From Pantoea rodasii (lineage in GTDB: Bacteria; Pseudomonadota; Gammaproteobacteria; Enterobacterales; Enterobacteriaceae), in assembly GCF_002095465.1 (NCBI RefSeq), contig NZ_MLFP01000025.1:1-33542 (forward strand): a stretch of DNA of 33,542 nt, given 5' to 3'. The notes beneath the pieces are model-generated. The model searched no databases, was not told where the DNA came from, and saw only the letters and a list, made by a program, of their open reading frames with translations. The position numbers and the translations under genes were made by a program. Below, piece after piece: positions 24,113 to 31,952 of this stretch. Within the stretch, counting starts at the first letter, position 1, and each line of letters opens with the position of its first letter.

Positions 24113-25381
24113 TCATTTAATAACCGGGATATCGCGTAGTCGCGTGGTGTACCGTGGGGACAGCATTTCGCGCTTCATCTGCCAGCTGCTGTCCTGAGCC
24201 CCCTGGCCCGCAAACCATACCTTTCCCCGGCCCGAACGGTTGATGCCGTCCAGCGCCGCCATCAGTGCGTCAGCGTTGGCGCGCGGCAGCTGCTCGCTGA
24301 ACATGTCGAACTGCGCCACGCCTGACTGATAAAAATCACCCAGCATGACGCCGGCCTTCGCGTACCGGTAGCCGTCACGCCAGATAGTACCCAGACCCCG
24401 CAGCGCGGAATCAATAATGTCCCGCGTATCATTCGTCGGATAGTCGCAGATGCACGATGCCGTATTCGAGTACTGCGGCCCGTCCCCGTGCCGGCCCGTG
24501 GCGATAGAGACGCTGATGTGCCGGCAGCGGGCGTCCTGCTCCCTGAGCTTTTCCGCCGCGCGTGTGGCGTAAAGCACCACCGCCTGCTGTATGTCCTCCA
24601 GATGCGTGACGCGCTGCCCGAAGGAGCGCGAGTTCACTATCTGCTGCTTCGGCGGTGGTGCGTCCTCAAGCGCCAGGCAGGACTCTCCGTTCAGCTCTCG
24701 CGCGGTGCGCTCGGTGATGACGTCAAAGTTCTTTCGTATCATGCTGGCGTTGCTGTCGGCCAGCTGCAGCGCCGTGGTGATGCCCAGCTGGTTCATGCGC
24801 ACGCTGATACGCCGCCCGATGCCCCAGACGTCGCTGACGTCAGTCAGCTGCAGCAGCTTCCGCTGCCGGCTCCGTTCGGACAAATCCACCACGCCGTTTG
24901 TCTTCGTCCACTTTTTGGCCGCGTGGTTGGCGAGCTTGGCCAGCGTCTTGGTCGGGCCGAAGCCCACGCCGATAATCAGCCCCGTTTCCTGCCGGATGCG
25001 CGCACGCATCTGCTGGCCGAACGACTCCAGTGGGATCAGGCTGCCAATCCCGGTCACGTCCAGAAAGCTCTCATCAATGGAATAGACTTCCTGCCCCGCC
25101 GCCATCTCTCCCAGTATGGCCATCATGCGCGCCGACATGTCACCGTATAGCTCGTAGTTGGAGCTGAACACGTGCACGCCGTTCTCGCGGAAGAAACGCT
25201 CGTTCTGAAACAGCGGGGCGGCCATTTTAATGCCCATCCGCTTCGCCTCTGCCGAGCGGGCAATCACGCACCCGTCGTTGTTAGAGACGACGACGATGGG
25301 CCTGCCGCGCAGGTCGGGACGGAACACGGTTTCGCAGGAGGCATAAAAGTTGTTGGCATCCGCAAGGGCAAACATGGTCAC
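24113..25381 (-). CDS. umuC: UmuC-like DNA polymerase V catalytic subunit (intact copy)
   Basis: A complete 422-residue Y-family polymerase that copies past DNA lesions with reduced fidelity when bound by UmuD' and RecA. Palm motifs: MFALADANNFYASCETVF (first Asp) and VYSIDESFLDVTG (the Asp-Glu pair). GFGPTKTLAKLANHAAKKW and VWGIGRRISVRMNQLG (helix-hairpin-helix) follow, then a little-finger domain and the C-terminal tail ending RLRDIPVIK. No break is seen. It overlaps umuD by 4 bp (ATGA). It is related to, but clearly different from, the interrupted copy. The plasmid therefore still has one working umuC, paired with a umuD of unusual form. Confidence 0.92.
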   Translation of the reverse strand: MTMFALADANNFYASCETVFRPDLRGRPIVVVSNNDGCVIARSAEAKRMGIKMAAPLFQNERFFRENGVHVFSSNYELYGDMSARMMAILGEMAAGQEVYSIDESFLDVTGIGSLIPLESFGQQMRARIRQETGLIIGVGFGPTKTLAKLANHAAKKWTKTNGVVDLSERSRQRKLLQLTDVSDVWGIGRRISVRMNQLGITTALQLADSNASMIRKNFDVITERTARELNGESCLALEDAPPPKQQIVNSRSFGQRVTHLEDIQQAVVLYATRAAEKLREQDARCRHISVSIATGRHGDGPQYSNTASCICDYPTNDTRDIIDSALRGLGTIWRDGYRYAKAGVMLGDFYQSGVAQFDMFSEQLPRANADALMAALDGINRSGRGKVWFAGQGAQDSSWQMKREMLSPRYTTRLRDIPVIK

Positions 25382-25755
25382 TCTCCGGCGGGTCCGCTGA
25401 ATCCCAGCCCGGCCACGTCGGTGAGGGCATAGGCCACCACGCCCCAGACCGGCAGCGGCTGGCTCACGTCGATCAGCGTGACGGTTTCATCCGCATCCGG
25501 CGCCTGCAGGGCGGGAACGGGGTTGAGCAGCAGGCGCCGCAGCGTAAGTTCGCCTTCCACCTCGGCAACAATGAGCTGGCCATGCGTCGCGCTCAGCGCC
25601 CGGTCGATGGCCAGCACTGAACCTTTCACAATGCCGGCGTCAGGAAAAGTGCTGTCGCTGCGCATCAGATAGGTGGAATGAGGGGAGAGGCTGACGAGGT
25701 CACCCAGGTTCAGGCGCGTCTCTCTGTAATTCTGGGCCGGGCTCTGAAAGGCCAT
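25378..25755 (-). CDS. umuD: UmuD homologue lacking the self-cleavage arm (UmuD'-like)
   Basis: A 125-residue UmuD relative that starts MAFQSPAQNYRETRLNL, exactly where cleaved UmuD' begins (GFPSPA in E. coli). The N-terminal arm and the Cys/Ala-Gly cut site are absent. A CGGAGA ribosome site is 6 bp before this ATG, and a stop lies upstream in frame, so the short form is real. The Ser region is altered (RSDSTFPDAGI), and the catalytic Lys position reads Arg (GELTLRRLLL instead of EFTVKK). It therefore looks like a protein made directly in the active form, without self-processing. No CTGT-N8-ACAG box is visible upstream. umuC overlaps its stop. Confidence 0.85.
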   Translation of the reverse strand: MAFQSPAQNYRETRLNLGDLVSLSPHSTYLMRSDSTFPDAGIVKGSVLAIDRALSATHGQLIVAEVEGELTLRRLLLNPVPALQAPDADETVTLIDVSQPLPVWGVVAYALTDVAGLGFSGPAGE

Positions 25756-25818
25756 AGACAGTCTCCGTTCTGACAGCAGGTAACCGCGGTAAAATGAGCA
25801 TGCATTGTTTAACCGGAT

Positions 25819-26004
25819 TCAGTGTCGCGGGGGCATATCACATGCGCGCGCCCTGCAGTATTTTACGCGCCCGATTATCCACTGTCGCCAGGGGTGGGCT
25901 GCCGGCCGTCTGAGCAGCGTCTGCCACTGCGAGGCGGCAGGCGGCCAGTCATGCGCCATTTCCGCTCTGACGGCGGGCTGACTCAGCTTCTGATAATAAT
26001 TCAT
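25819..26004 (-). CDS. ANR-family-like small regulator
   Basis: A 61-residue protein: MNYYQKLSQPAVRAEMAHDW, then PAASQWQTLLRRPA and RQWIIGRVKYCRARA. It follows the ANR pattern (aromatic N terminus, E.....W..A...W, then W...R...C), known from small regulators that bind and inhibit AraC-type activators such as AggR. A CAGGAG ribosome site is 8 bp before the ATG. It lies 63 bp upstream of umuD on the same strand, and may be transcribed with it. A role in controlling this SOS operon is inference. Confidence 0.55.
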   Translation of the reverse strand: MNYYQKLSQPAVRAEMAHDWPPAASQWQTLLRRPAAHPWRQWIIGRVKYCRARACDMPPRH

Positions 26005-26103
26005 ACGTGCTCCTGACAGCTCCTGTGTACAACGCGTACAGGCCGGATGACATCTCTGATATCAGTATAAGCCGCTATTCTTACAGCCACAGCGGGAGCT
26101 CAC

Positions 26104-26250
26104 CATGTGTGGAAGATTTGCGCAGTACAGCAGCCGTGGTGAGTATTTTGACGTGCTGTGCATGACATAGGATGAAATTACGCTCGACCCGGAGCCCATT
26201 GGCCGGTTCAACGCCGCGCCAGGCACGCGTGTGCTGCTCCTCATCGGGAG
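26104..26250 (+). pseudogene. relic of a second SRAP (YedK-like) gene
   Basis: ATGTGTGGAAG at 26104 opens MCGRFAQYSSRGEYFDVLCM, clearly an SRAP N terminus with Cys2, then a TAG stop; the frame goes on as DEITLDPEPIGRFNAAPGTR and VLLL before similarity ends near 26243. The remaining two thirds, including the catalytic Glu and His, are gone. It is head-to-head with the ANR-like/umuD/umuC series, the mirror of the first module. Confidence 0.85.
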
Positions 26251-26345
26251 CAGGCCAGAAATGCTGAACCGAATTAAGGTCCAGGTAAAGCTGCCCGTAG
26301 TGGCTCTTAAAACCAATTATTTTAAAAGCCGACCAACAGGATTTT
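26244..26345 (-). pseudogene. possible transposase scrap at the break of the SRAP relic
   Basis: On the minus strand CWSAFKIIGFKSHYGQLYLD followed by LNSVQHFWPAP resembles the 'Y.PdLNPiEhfW' end of IS630-type transposases. Only about 30 codons are present, with no inverted repeats seen. It lies exactly where SRAP similarity stops, so an old insertion may have cut that gene. Confidence 0.3.
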
Positions 26346-26437
26346 AAAGGAGAAGAAAACAGTGTTATCAACGAAGGCCGCAGCCGGATTTCTCATTTTT
26401 AGTCATTATTCAGCCCTGTTTGTGTACGGGAGATCTC

Positions 26438-27484
26438 ATGCCGTCTAAACCGGGTATCCGACACGATCTTACGCTGGGGCTCTACTGCCTGCCCGCCATC
26501 ATCTTTATCAGCGTTGCAGGCTATTTGACCGACCATGTTGCCGCAGCCAGTATCGCAACAGGTGGCGCGATTACCCTTGCTTTCGGAGCAAACAAAACAT
26601 GGGGGGGGTCATCACTGTCATTGCTCGCAACCACTGTGGCGGGTCTTATTTTTTCTGCCTGGCTGGGTAGTCTGACTGGAAATATATTTTCCCTGTATGT
26701 GGCCGGTGCACTGCTTTACACCGGCTTGTATGTGGTGATGGCTAACATCGATGTCAGTGCATGGTGGATGCTGCAGCAGTGGACAATTACTTACCTCGTG
26801 TCGGGCAGCTTTGCCGGAACCCCGGAGCATGCCCTTCTGCGTGCCGGCCTTGTCGGCGCAGGCGGAACACTACAGATGATAATTCTTGCAATAATTTTCC
26901 AGCGACGAAACTTTCAGCTTCGCGATTTCAGCCCGGGCACGTGGAAACGTTTTTTAATGCATTTTCTTGTTAAGTACAAACATCGTGTCCATCTGCAATG
27001 GTCAGTCATATGCGGCATGCTGGGGATGGCTGGTGCGCTGACGGCAGTTCATCTGCTAAACCTGACTAATGGCTACTGGGCGGGTATGACGCTGCTCATC
27101 TGCCTGCGAAATAATTACCGGGATACGTTGTCAAGGGTGCAGGCACGTGTGCTTGGCACGCTGACAGGCTGCATTACGGCAGCCGGCCTTATCGATTACT
27201 GCAGCAGTTCGTTATTCATAATGGCTGGCTTTATTATCACCGGATTTGCTGCCTTCACCTTCTCTTATTCAATGATTAATCGCTCGTATGGCCTCTTCAG
27301 CTTTCTCATCACCACAATGGTGGTTTTCATGATCTCCGGATTCGGCATTCCTCAGACAGGTATTGCCCTGCACCGGTTTGAGTCGACTGCCCTGGGAGGG
27401 GCAACTGCTATTCTGGCGATCATACTTACCCGTATGGCCACGCGCGAACAAATTATGAAGGTTAGCCGCTCAGGGACAGGATGA
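26438..27484 (+). CDS. FUSC-family inner-membrane protein
   Basis: A 348-residue membrane protein from the ATG at 26438 (MPSKPGIRHDLTLGLYCLPA, GGGAG 6 bp upstream). It consists of two blocks of five or six helices joined by a cytoplasmic stretch (FQRRNFQLRDFSPGTWKRFL). The second block opens LQWSVICGMLGMAGALTAVH and continues NGYWAGMTLLICLRNN, the 'yW..mt......' motif of fusaric-acid-resistance (FUSC) and aromatic-acid efflux proteins. It is shorter than AaeB and lacks the large soluble domain, as in YccS/YhfK-like half-sized members. No membrane-fusion or outer-membrane partner is next to it. Substrate unknown; efflux of aromatic acids is a family-based guess. Confidence 0.8.
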   Translation: MPSKPGIRHDLTLGLYCLPAIIFISVAGYLTDHVAAASIATGGAITLAFGANKTWGGSSLSLLATTVAGLIFSAWLGSLTGNIFSLYVAGALLYTGLYVVMANIDVSAWWMLQQWTITYLVSGSFAGTPEHALLRAGLVGAGGTLQMIILAIIFQRRNFQLRDFSPGTWKRFLMHFLVKYKHRVHLQWSVICGMLGMAGALTAVHLLNLTNGYWAGMTLLICLRNNYRDTLSRVQARVLGTLTGCITAAGLIDYCSSSLFIMAGFIITGFAAFTFSYSMINRSYGLFSFLITTMVVFMISGFGIPQTGIALHRFESTALGGATAILAIILTRMATREQIMKVSRSGTG

Positions 27485-27720
27485 TTTTTCATCATTAATG
27501 CCATCCACTGGACGATGGGCGGGGCACGTCAGCGTGACGCCCGCTACGAACGCCAGGATAAGTACCGAAAACATGCATGCCATGCAGGTCACCTGCGAGG
27601 GCCAGTGCATAATGTCAGACAGCAGAATCCTCACGCCGATACCTTAAATGCAGGGAGCCATTCAGCAGAGCGATATCAGAGATAGCCTGTGGGCTCAGGC
27701 TATGCTCCCCCTTAATGATC
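27485..27720. other. gap between the FUSC gene and the origin
   Basis: On the minus strand a 46-codon frame from 27610 (MHWPSQVTCMACMFSVLILA then FVAGVTLTCPAH) would be a small membrane peptide. The ribosome site is poor and it overlaps the end of the FUSC gene. I note it only as a possibility; the rest holds nothing I recognise. Confidence 0.3.
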
Positions 27721-27729
27721 TTATCCACA
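27721..27729 (+). promoter_or_regulatory. DnaA box of the plasmid origin
   Basis: TTATCCACA is a perfect DnaA consensus box. It lies about 130 bp before the iterons and is followed by two 17-bp GATC-containing repeats, fitting a RepFIB-type origin. Confidence 0.75.
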
Positions 27730-27753
27730 AATACACAGGAGCGATCCAATAAC

Positions 27754-27790
27754 AGTTCCACTTAGATCCCTTAAGTTCCATATAGATCCC
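27754..27790 (+). repeat. two 17-bp direct repeats in the origin
   Basis: AGTTCCACTTAGATCCC (27754-27770) and AGTTCCATATAGATCCC (27774-27790) differ at two positions and are 20 bp apart, about two helical turns. Both hold GATC. They may be a protein site or part of the melting region next to the DnaA box. Confidence 0.65.
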
Positions 27791-27857
27791 GGCCCTCTGC
27801 AAACCCCGCCATCGCTGGCCTGAAGCCATATCCGGATGTGTACTGAAGGGATCTTCG

Positions 27858-27936
27858 TGTGTGTTGGCGGGTGAAATATGTGTGCCAGCGGGATGGAAAT
27901 GTGTCGTGCCGGGATGTATTGTGTGTGCTGGCGGGA
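27858..27936 (+). repeat. four RepA iterons upstream of repA
   Basis: Four direct repeats near TGTGTGCTGGCGGGA start at 27858, 27879, 27900 and 27922 (spacing 21-22 bp, two helical turns). The last is the consensus; the third is the weakest (TGTGTCGTGCCGGGA). RepFIB initiators bind such iterons to start replication and to repress repA. Confidence 0.88.
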
Positions 27937-27992
27937 AGAGCCCGGATCATACTCTTGACCAGCACATACGCGCAGGGAATTCACATAACAAA

Positions 27993-28862
27993 ATGAAAGA
28001 AAACACTTTTATTGGCGATGCGCTGTACAGCGACATGATCAGCAAGGAAAAACAACTCACAGTTAATTCTAATAATACCGTGCAGCCCGTCGCGCTAATG
28101 CGACTGGGCGTTTTTGTGCCCAAGCCTTCAAAATCGCAGGGGGAAAATAATGTTGTGGATGCCTCCGAGCTGTTTTCCCAGCTGGAAATCGCCAGAGCTG
28201 AAGGTTACGACAACATCAACATTGCGGGCCCGCGTCTGGATATGGACTGCGACTTCAAGGTCTGGATTGGCGTCATCTATGCATTCAGCAAGCACGGGCT
28301 TAATTCAAATAAAATCGAGCTGAAATTTAGCGATTTTGCAAAAGGGTGTGGGTTTTCAGCCAAGCGCATAGACAGTCGTCTGCGCAGTGCCATTCATGAA
28401 TCGCTGGGTAAACTGCGTAATAAATCGATCTCGTTTAAGCGGGGAAAAGACGTACGTGGCAGCTACCAGACAGGCCTGCTCAAAACCGGCTATTTTGACG
28501 CTGACAAAGACATTGTTCAGCTTGAAGCCGATGAGAAGCTCTGGGAACTTTTTCAGCTCGATTATCGCGTGCTTCTGCAACAGCATGCTATTAAGGCGCT
28601 TCCAAAGAAAGAGGCAGCCCAGGCCATATATACCTTTATTGAAAGCCTGCCCGCTCATCCCATACCCGTGGCCTTTGCGCGCCTGCGTGAACGCCTTTCG
28701 CTCTCTAGTTCGGTGAGCGAACAAAATCGCACGATCAAAAAAGCGCTGGAGCAGTTGCAGAAAATCGGGTATCTGGAATTTTCACTTGTCCGTAAAGAAC
28801 GTGAGAATTACCTTATTATTCATAAACGTAATCCAAAACTCAAACCATCAGATCTGCAATGA
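27993..28862 (+). CDS. repA: RepFIB-family replication initiator
   Basis: A 289-residue initiator from the ATG at 27993, after the iterons; an ORF start at 27861 would run through the iterons and is rejected. NNTVQPVALMRLGVFVPKPS is nearly the RepFIB signature. It is followed by GPRLDMDCDFKVWIGVIYAF and DIVQLEADEKLWELFQLDYR, then the second winged helix (ALPKKEAAQAIYTFIESLPA to EQNRTIKKALEQLQKIGYLE). It binds the flanking iterons to open the origin and, when abundant, blocks its own promoter. It lacks the last 30 or so residues found in the F-plasmid RepFIB protein, ending in RNPKLKPSDLQ. It is the only replication gene in the window. Confidence 0.93.
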   Translation: MKENTFIGDALYSDMISKEKQLTVNSNNTVQPVALMRLGVFVPKPSKSQGENNVVDASELFSQLEIARAEGYDNINIAGPRLDMDCDFKVWIGVIYAFSKHGLNSNKIELKFSDFAKGCGFSAKRIDSRLRSAIHESLGKLRNKSISFKRGKDVRGSYQTGLLKTGYFDADKDIVQLEADEKLWELFQLDYRVLLQQHAIKALPKKEAAQAIYTFIESLPAHPIPVAFARLRERLSLSSSVSEQNRTIKKALEQLQKIGYLEFSLVRKERENYLIIHKRNPKLKPSDLQ

Positions 28863-28900
28863 TATGAGACAGGCGGGTCTGATCTGGCTATCAGTAAACG

Positions 28901-29133
28901 TGTGTGCTGCCGGGCACGCTATCAGGAGCAGAATACCCGTGTGAATGATCAGGATCGGCTCATTCGTGTGTGCTGTCGGGAAAGGCTCTTCTTCACCTCG
29001 TATCTGAGTCTGGTAACGCCCTTAAGATGTGCGCTGGCGGGAAAAAACTCCGTCATTCCCCCGCCAGCGCACATCCTCGGTATTCTTATCCCATCAGCAC
29101 ACACTTGCATGCTTCTTATCCCGCCAGCGCACA
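28901..29133. repeat. six RepA iterons downstream of repA, three direct and three inverted
   Basis: Direct copies at 28901 (TGTGTGCTGCCGGGC), 28967 (TGTGTGCTGTCGGGA) and 29028 (TGTGCGCTGGCGGGA); inverted copies end at 29073, 29103 and 29133 (reading TCCC..C..GC.CACA). RepFIB replicons are known for incompatibility iterons behind repA that titrate the initiator. Here the two groups face each other. Confidence 0.85.
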
Positions 29134-29143
29134 TCTTAAGGGC
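29018..29143. repeat. perfect 25-bp inverted repeat formed by two iterons
   Basis: The iteron at 29028-29042 with ten bases before it (29018-29042) is repeated, inverted and without mismatch, at 29119-29143. The shared core is AAGATGTGCGCTGGCGGGA. It contains two other inverted iterons inside the loop. Confidence 0.85.
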
Positions 29144-29303
29144 CTGCACCTGTAGCTGGCAGCCTGATTATCCTCATATATATGCACCACGTATAAGCGA
29201 CAGCCGGACTGACGATGGCTCAGCACGGTTACTTTGCGCTCTCTCAGCACTGCAGCACTTTCCCGCTGGCACACATGCTCTCGGCAGTACTCTTCTAAAT
29301 ATC

Positions 29304-29999
29304 TCAGTGCGCACGACTTTGCCAGTGGAAATCGAGGCTAACGGCCTCCCCGTCCTTCTCCATAATTATCCGTTCTCTGGCACAGACGCCGTTGGGTATG
29401 ACTTTTTTCCAGTGCCGGTCTGTCAGCTCCGGATGCACGGGGATAAAAAATATCCCCGTCAGAAGCCACAGGCGGGATTCAACCTGACTGACCATCTGGG
29501 GTGACAGCCAGAGCGGCATGCTGAAACCCAGGGCGCGGGTGTCCGCAATCCGCAGGACACCCTCTGGTGGCGGTGAATCGGCAAACACGACCGCGGGCAG
29601 AGGAGCACGCAGGCAGAGAGAACCGTACCGGGGAAAGCTGTCACCCTCGACCGTAACAGGAAAATCAAGATGTGCCGCAGAGATACCGGCGGCAGAAGAC
29701 GTCCTCCCGCTGAATCTGTCCTCGCTGTAAATCATGCCGGTAAGATTTTCTTCCCGGACAGCCCGGGCGTGCGCGTGTTCAGCAACAGCGCTGCAGAAGG
29801 CGCTGAACGTAGATGCTGGCATCTCCCCGAGCGGATAGCGCCGGAAAATGATTTCCCGCTCAGGATGGTTGAGGAGTGACTGTCCGCGGGTCTGTAAAAC
29901 ATTTTTGAGTGTGAGCTCAAACCCGTCGCGGGATACCAGCGTCCAGAACAACCAGGCTGCCGCATCTTCCAGCAGCTGTGGGTGAAATTCATTTTTCAT
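29304..29999 (-). CDS. hypothetical protein
   Basis: A 231-residue soluble protein from the ATG at 29999 (AAGGAAAATTACGTC upstream; AAGGA about 10 bp away). It reads as one compact alpha/beta protein: a helical front (FHPQLLEDAAAWLFWTLVSR), a middle with YPLGEMPASTFSAFCSAVAE, and a strand-rich end with several Pro (LPAVVFADSPPPEGVLRIAD, GIFFIPVHPELTDRHWKKVI). No signal peptide, membrane helix or nucleotide motif is seen. I do not recognise it. It lies between the incompatibility iterons and luxI, convergent with repA. Confidence 0.6.
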   Translation of the reverse strand: MKNEFHPQLLEDAAAWLFWTLVSRDGFELTLKNVLQTRGQSLLNHPEREIIFRRYPLGEMPASTFSAFCSAVAEHAHARAVREENLTGMIYSEDRFSGRTSSAAGISAAHLDFPVTVEGDSFPRYGSLCLRAPLPAVVFADSPPPEGVLRIADTRALGFSMPLWLSPQMVSQVESRLWLLTGIFFIPVHPELTDRHWKKVIPNGVCARERIIMEKDGEAVSLDFHWQSRAH

Positions 30000-30560
30000 G
30001 ACGTAATTTTCCTTATGTTATCCCGGAGCACCCGACTGAAGGGAACGGGGCGAAACCTTTGTATGCCCCGTCGGAACTATGATAATCATGCGACAGCAGT
30101 CAGCTGATCTCGCTGGTCAGTTCTCAATAAAAACGTTGCTTCGTGACAGCCGCACCCAGCCTGCGTGGCAGAAACTGGTTGTCCTGCAGGCAGGCCGCTA
30201 AGGCCGCCCCGGGCAGGGTCGCTGACGTTAAGATTATCTTTATTATCCCTGATTTTATTTTGATTGCGCCTCCGGAGTGACGCCGTTCCATTCCGGCATT
30301 GTAGGCCATGAGACCTTTACGGGTAAAATGATTGCAGATATATATCAGGCGGCAGCGCAGCGCTTTCCGGCGTTCAGCGCAGCACGCGAAGGATCCCGTC
30401 GCTCATGACCTGCGCCGGACTGGTAAGCACATTCCGACCCGCCTGTGCAGGCGCAGCCGCGGTGAAAATACTTAAATTTGCTTAATCCACTGAAACTGTG
30501 CGCGATAATTTGTAAAATCGACGTATTGCGGCAATCAGCCGCGGTTTTAGGGGATAGGGA
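30000..30560. other. gap between the hypothetical gene and luxI
   Basis: About 560 bp. On the minus strand a 61-codon frame (30309-30124) contains MAYNAGMERRHSGG and then a signal-peptide-like stretch (IIKIILTSATLPGAALAACL). The AYNAG part recalls the end of conjugation-type lytic transglycosylases, but the rest does not fit, so I treat it as debris. The last 80 bp must hold the luxI promoter; no clear lux box is seen there. Confidence 0.35.
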
Positions 30561-31192
30561 ATGCTGGAACTTTTTGACGTGAGCTATGAAGAGCTCAGGA
30601 CAACGCGGGCGTCAGAGCTTTACAGGCTGCGCAAGCAGACCTTCAGTGACCGCCTGGGCTGGGACGTGGTCTGCAGCCAGGGAATGGAATCGGACGAATT
30701 TGACGGGCCGGGCACGCAGTACATTCTCGGACTTTATCAGGGGCAGCTTATCTGCAGCGTCCGCTTTGCCGCTCTCAGTCAGCCGAATATGATCACTCAC
30801 ACCTTCCGCGACTGCTTCAGCACGGTAGCGCTGCCAGCCGATGGGACCGAATCCAGTCGTTTTTCGTGGACAAGGCGCGCGCACGCAGCCTGCTGGGCGA
30901 GAGTTATCCGGTCAGTCAGGTGCTGTTTCTGGCCATGGTGAACTGGGCACAGCAGCGGGGACATGCCCGCATCCACACTATCGTAAGCCGGGCCATGCTG
31001 ACCATCCTGCGCCGATCAGGGTGGCAGATTGCCGTGCTAAAGGAAGCACACCTCACCGAAAAAGAGCGGATTTACCTGCTGACGCTGCCGGCGTCAGGCG
31101 AAGACCAGCTGAAGCTGGCAGGCTCCGTTATCGCCCGTACGGGCTGTGAGCCTCAGGAGGCCACTACCTGGCCGCTGAAGCTGCCGGTCTGA
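30561..31192 (+). pseudogene. esaI: LuxI-family (EsaI-like) acyl-homoserine-lactone synthase, frameshifted in a T run
   Basis: LuxI enzymes make N-acyl homoserine lactone signals from S-adenosylmethionine and acyl-ACP. The first frame has MLELFDVSYEELRTTRASEL, LRKQTFSDRLGWDVVCSQGM (conserved Arg, Phe, Trp), ESDEFDGPGTQYILGL (two Asp) and CSVRF (Arg). The five-T run 30860-30864 then breaks the frame; one T more gives SSRFFVDKARARSLLGES and the rest (VSQVLFLAMVNWAQ, TIVSRAMLTILRRSGWQI, then TTWPLKLPV). The repaired protein has 210 residues, the same as EsaI of Pantoea stewartii, to which it is very similar throughout. Its end overlaps the end of the convergent luxR gene by 29 bp, as in esaI/esaR. 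Confidence 0.85.
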
Positions 31193-31912
31193 TCAGATCC
31201 AGCTCAACGCCCAGGCGGATGGCCTGCCGGGCGTTGCTGACTCCGAGCTTCACAACGACATTCTTGATGTGAAACTTCACCGTACTCACGGAGATACCGG
31301 TAATGGCCGCGATCTCAGCATACGTCTTACCCATGCTGGCCCAGTAAAGAACCTCGTTTTCCCTCACCGAAAAAATCGCGCCACCGGCACTTTCACCCGA
31401 TGCTTTCGCTTTGTCGGCCAGCGATCCTGTGAGCTTGTACATCTGCTCGTTGAAGTCGATCAGCAGCATCTGTAGCGCACCCTGCTCAGCAGAAATCCGG
31501 GCTTCAAGCCCTTCCTGCCCTGAGCCATTAATGATGAGCGACAGGAGCGCAAGATTATTCATGTGGTCATGCAGCACAAAGGTGAACCCGTTGACGATGT
31601 TGTACTGCCGCGACAGCGTGAAAATTTTAGTAAACCGCAGGTCGGACATCAGCGTGATGTTTTCGTCCCAGGAAAAAGGCGAGGTGCGCTTGAAAGCAGA
31701 AAGAATTACGGGATCGGTCAGCTGGAAATTGTTGGCACGATAGAGGCGAACCCACTCGTCCGGATAACTGGAAATAATAAGAACTTCTGAAGGTTTTTTT
31801 TGTTAACGACGGTATAGGCATATTCAGGCGAGCCATAAGGCTGCAGCTTTCTCTGGATGTATGCCTGCAGAGTATCTGTAATCGTGTTGTTTCCAGTAAA
31901 AAAAGCAAACAT
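31164..31912 (-). pseudogene. esaR: LuxR-family (EsaR-like) quorum-sensing regulator, frameshifted in an A run
   Basis: The ATG at 31912 opens MFAFFTGNNTITDTLQAYIQ and RKLQPYGSPEYAYTVVNKK. It breaks at an eight-base A run (plus-strand T, 31794-31801). One base more restores PSEVLIISSYPDEWVRLYRA then NNFQLTDPVI with the ligand-pocket Trp, Tyr and Asp. The frame continues through MSDLRFTKIFTLSRQYNIVN to the DNA-binding end EIAAITGISVSTVKFHIKNV, then VVKLG and DLIRPAASAAR. The repaired length is 249 residues, as EsaR. EsaR is a LuxR member that binds DNA and represses without the signal and is released by it. An esa-type box lies in its own promoter, fitting autorepression. Confidence 0.85.
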
Positions 31913-31952
31913 CACTGCTCCGGGTGGTTTCGTATTGCGGGTTTTAAACCAT

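Noticed and set aside
24488..25150. Long plus-strand frame of 220 codons
   Set aside because: It is antisense to the well-supported intact umuC and has low-complexity composition; a shadow frame.
26033..26054. Possible LexA box before the second umuD
   Set aside because: CTGT and ACAG are present but 11 bases apart instead of 8, so it does not match the consensus.
27861..27992. Longer repA start at 27861
   Set aside because: This extension would translate the iterons; RepFIB similarity begins after the ATG at 27993.
30124..30309. Lytic transglycosylase from the AYNAG motif
   Set aside because: Only five residues match and a signal-peptide-like stretch follows in the wrong place; not enough to call.
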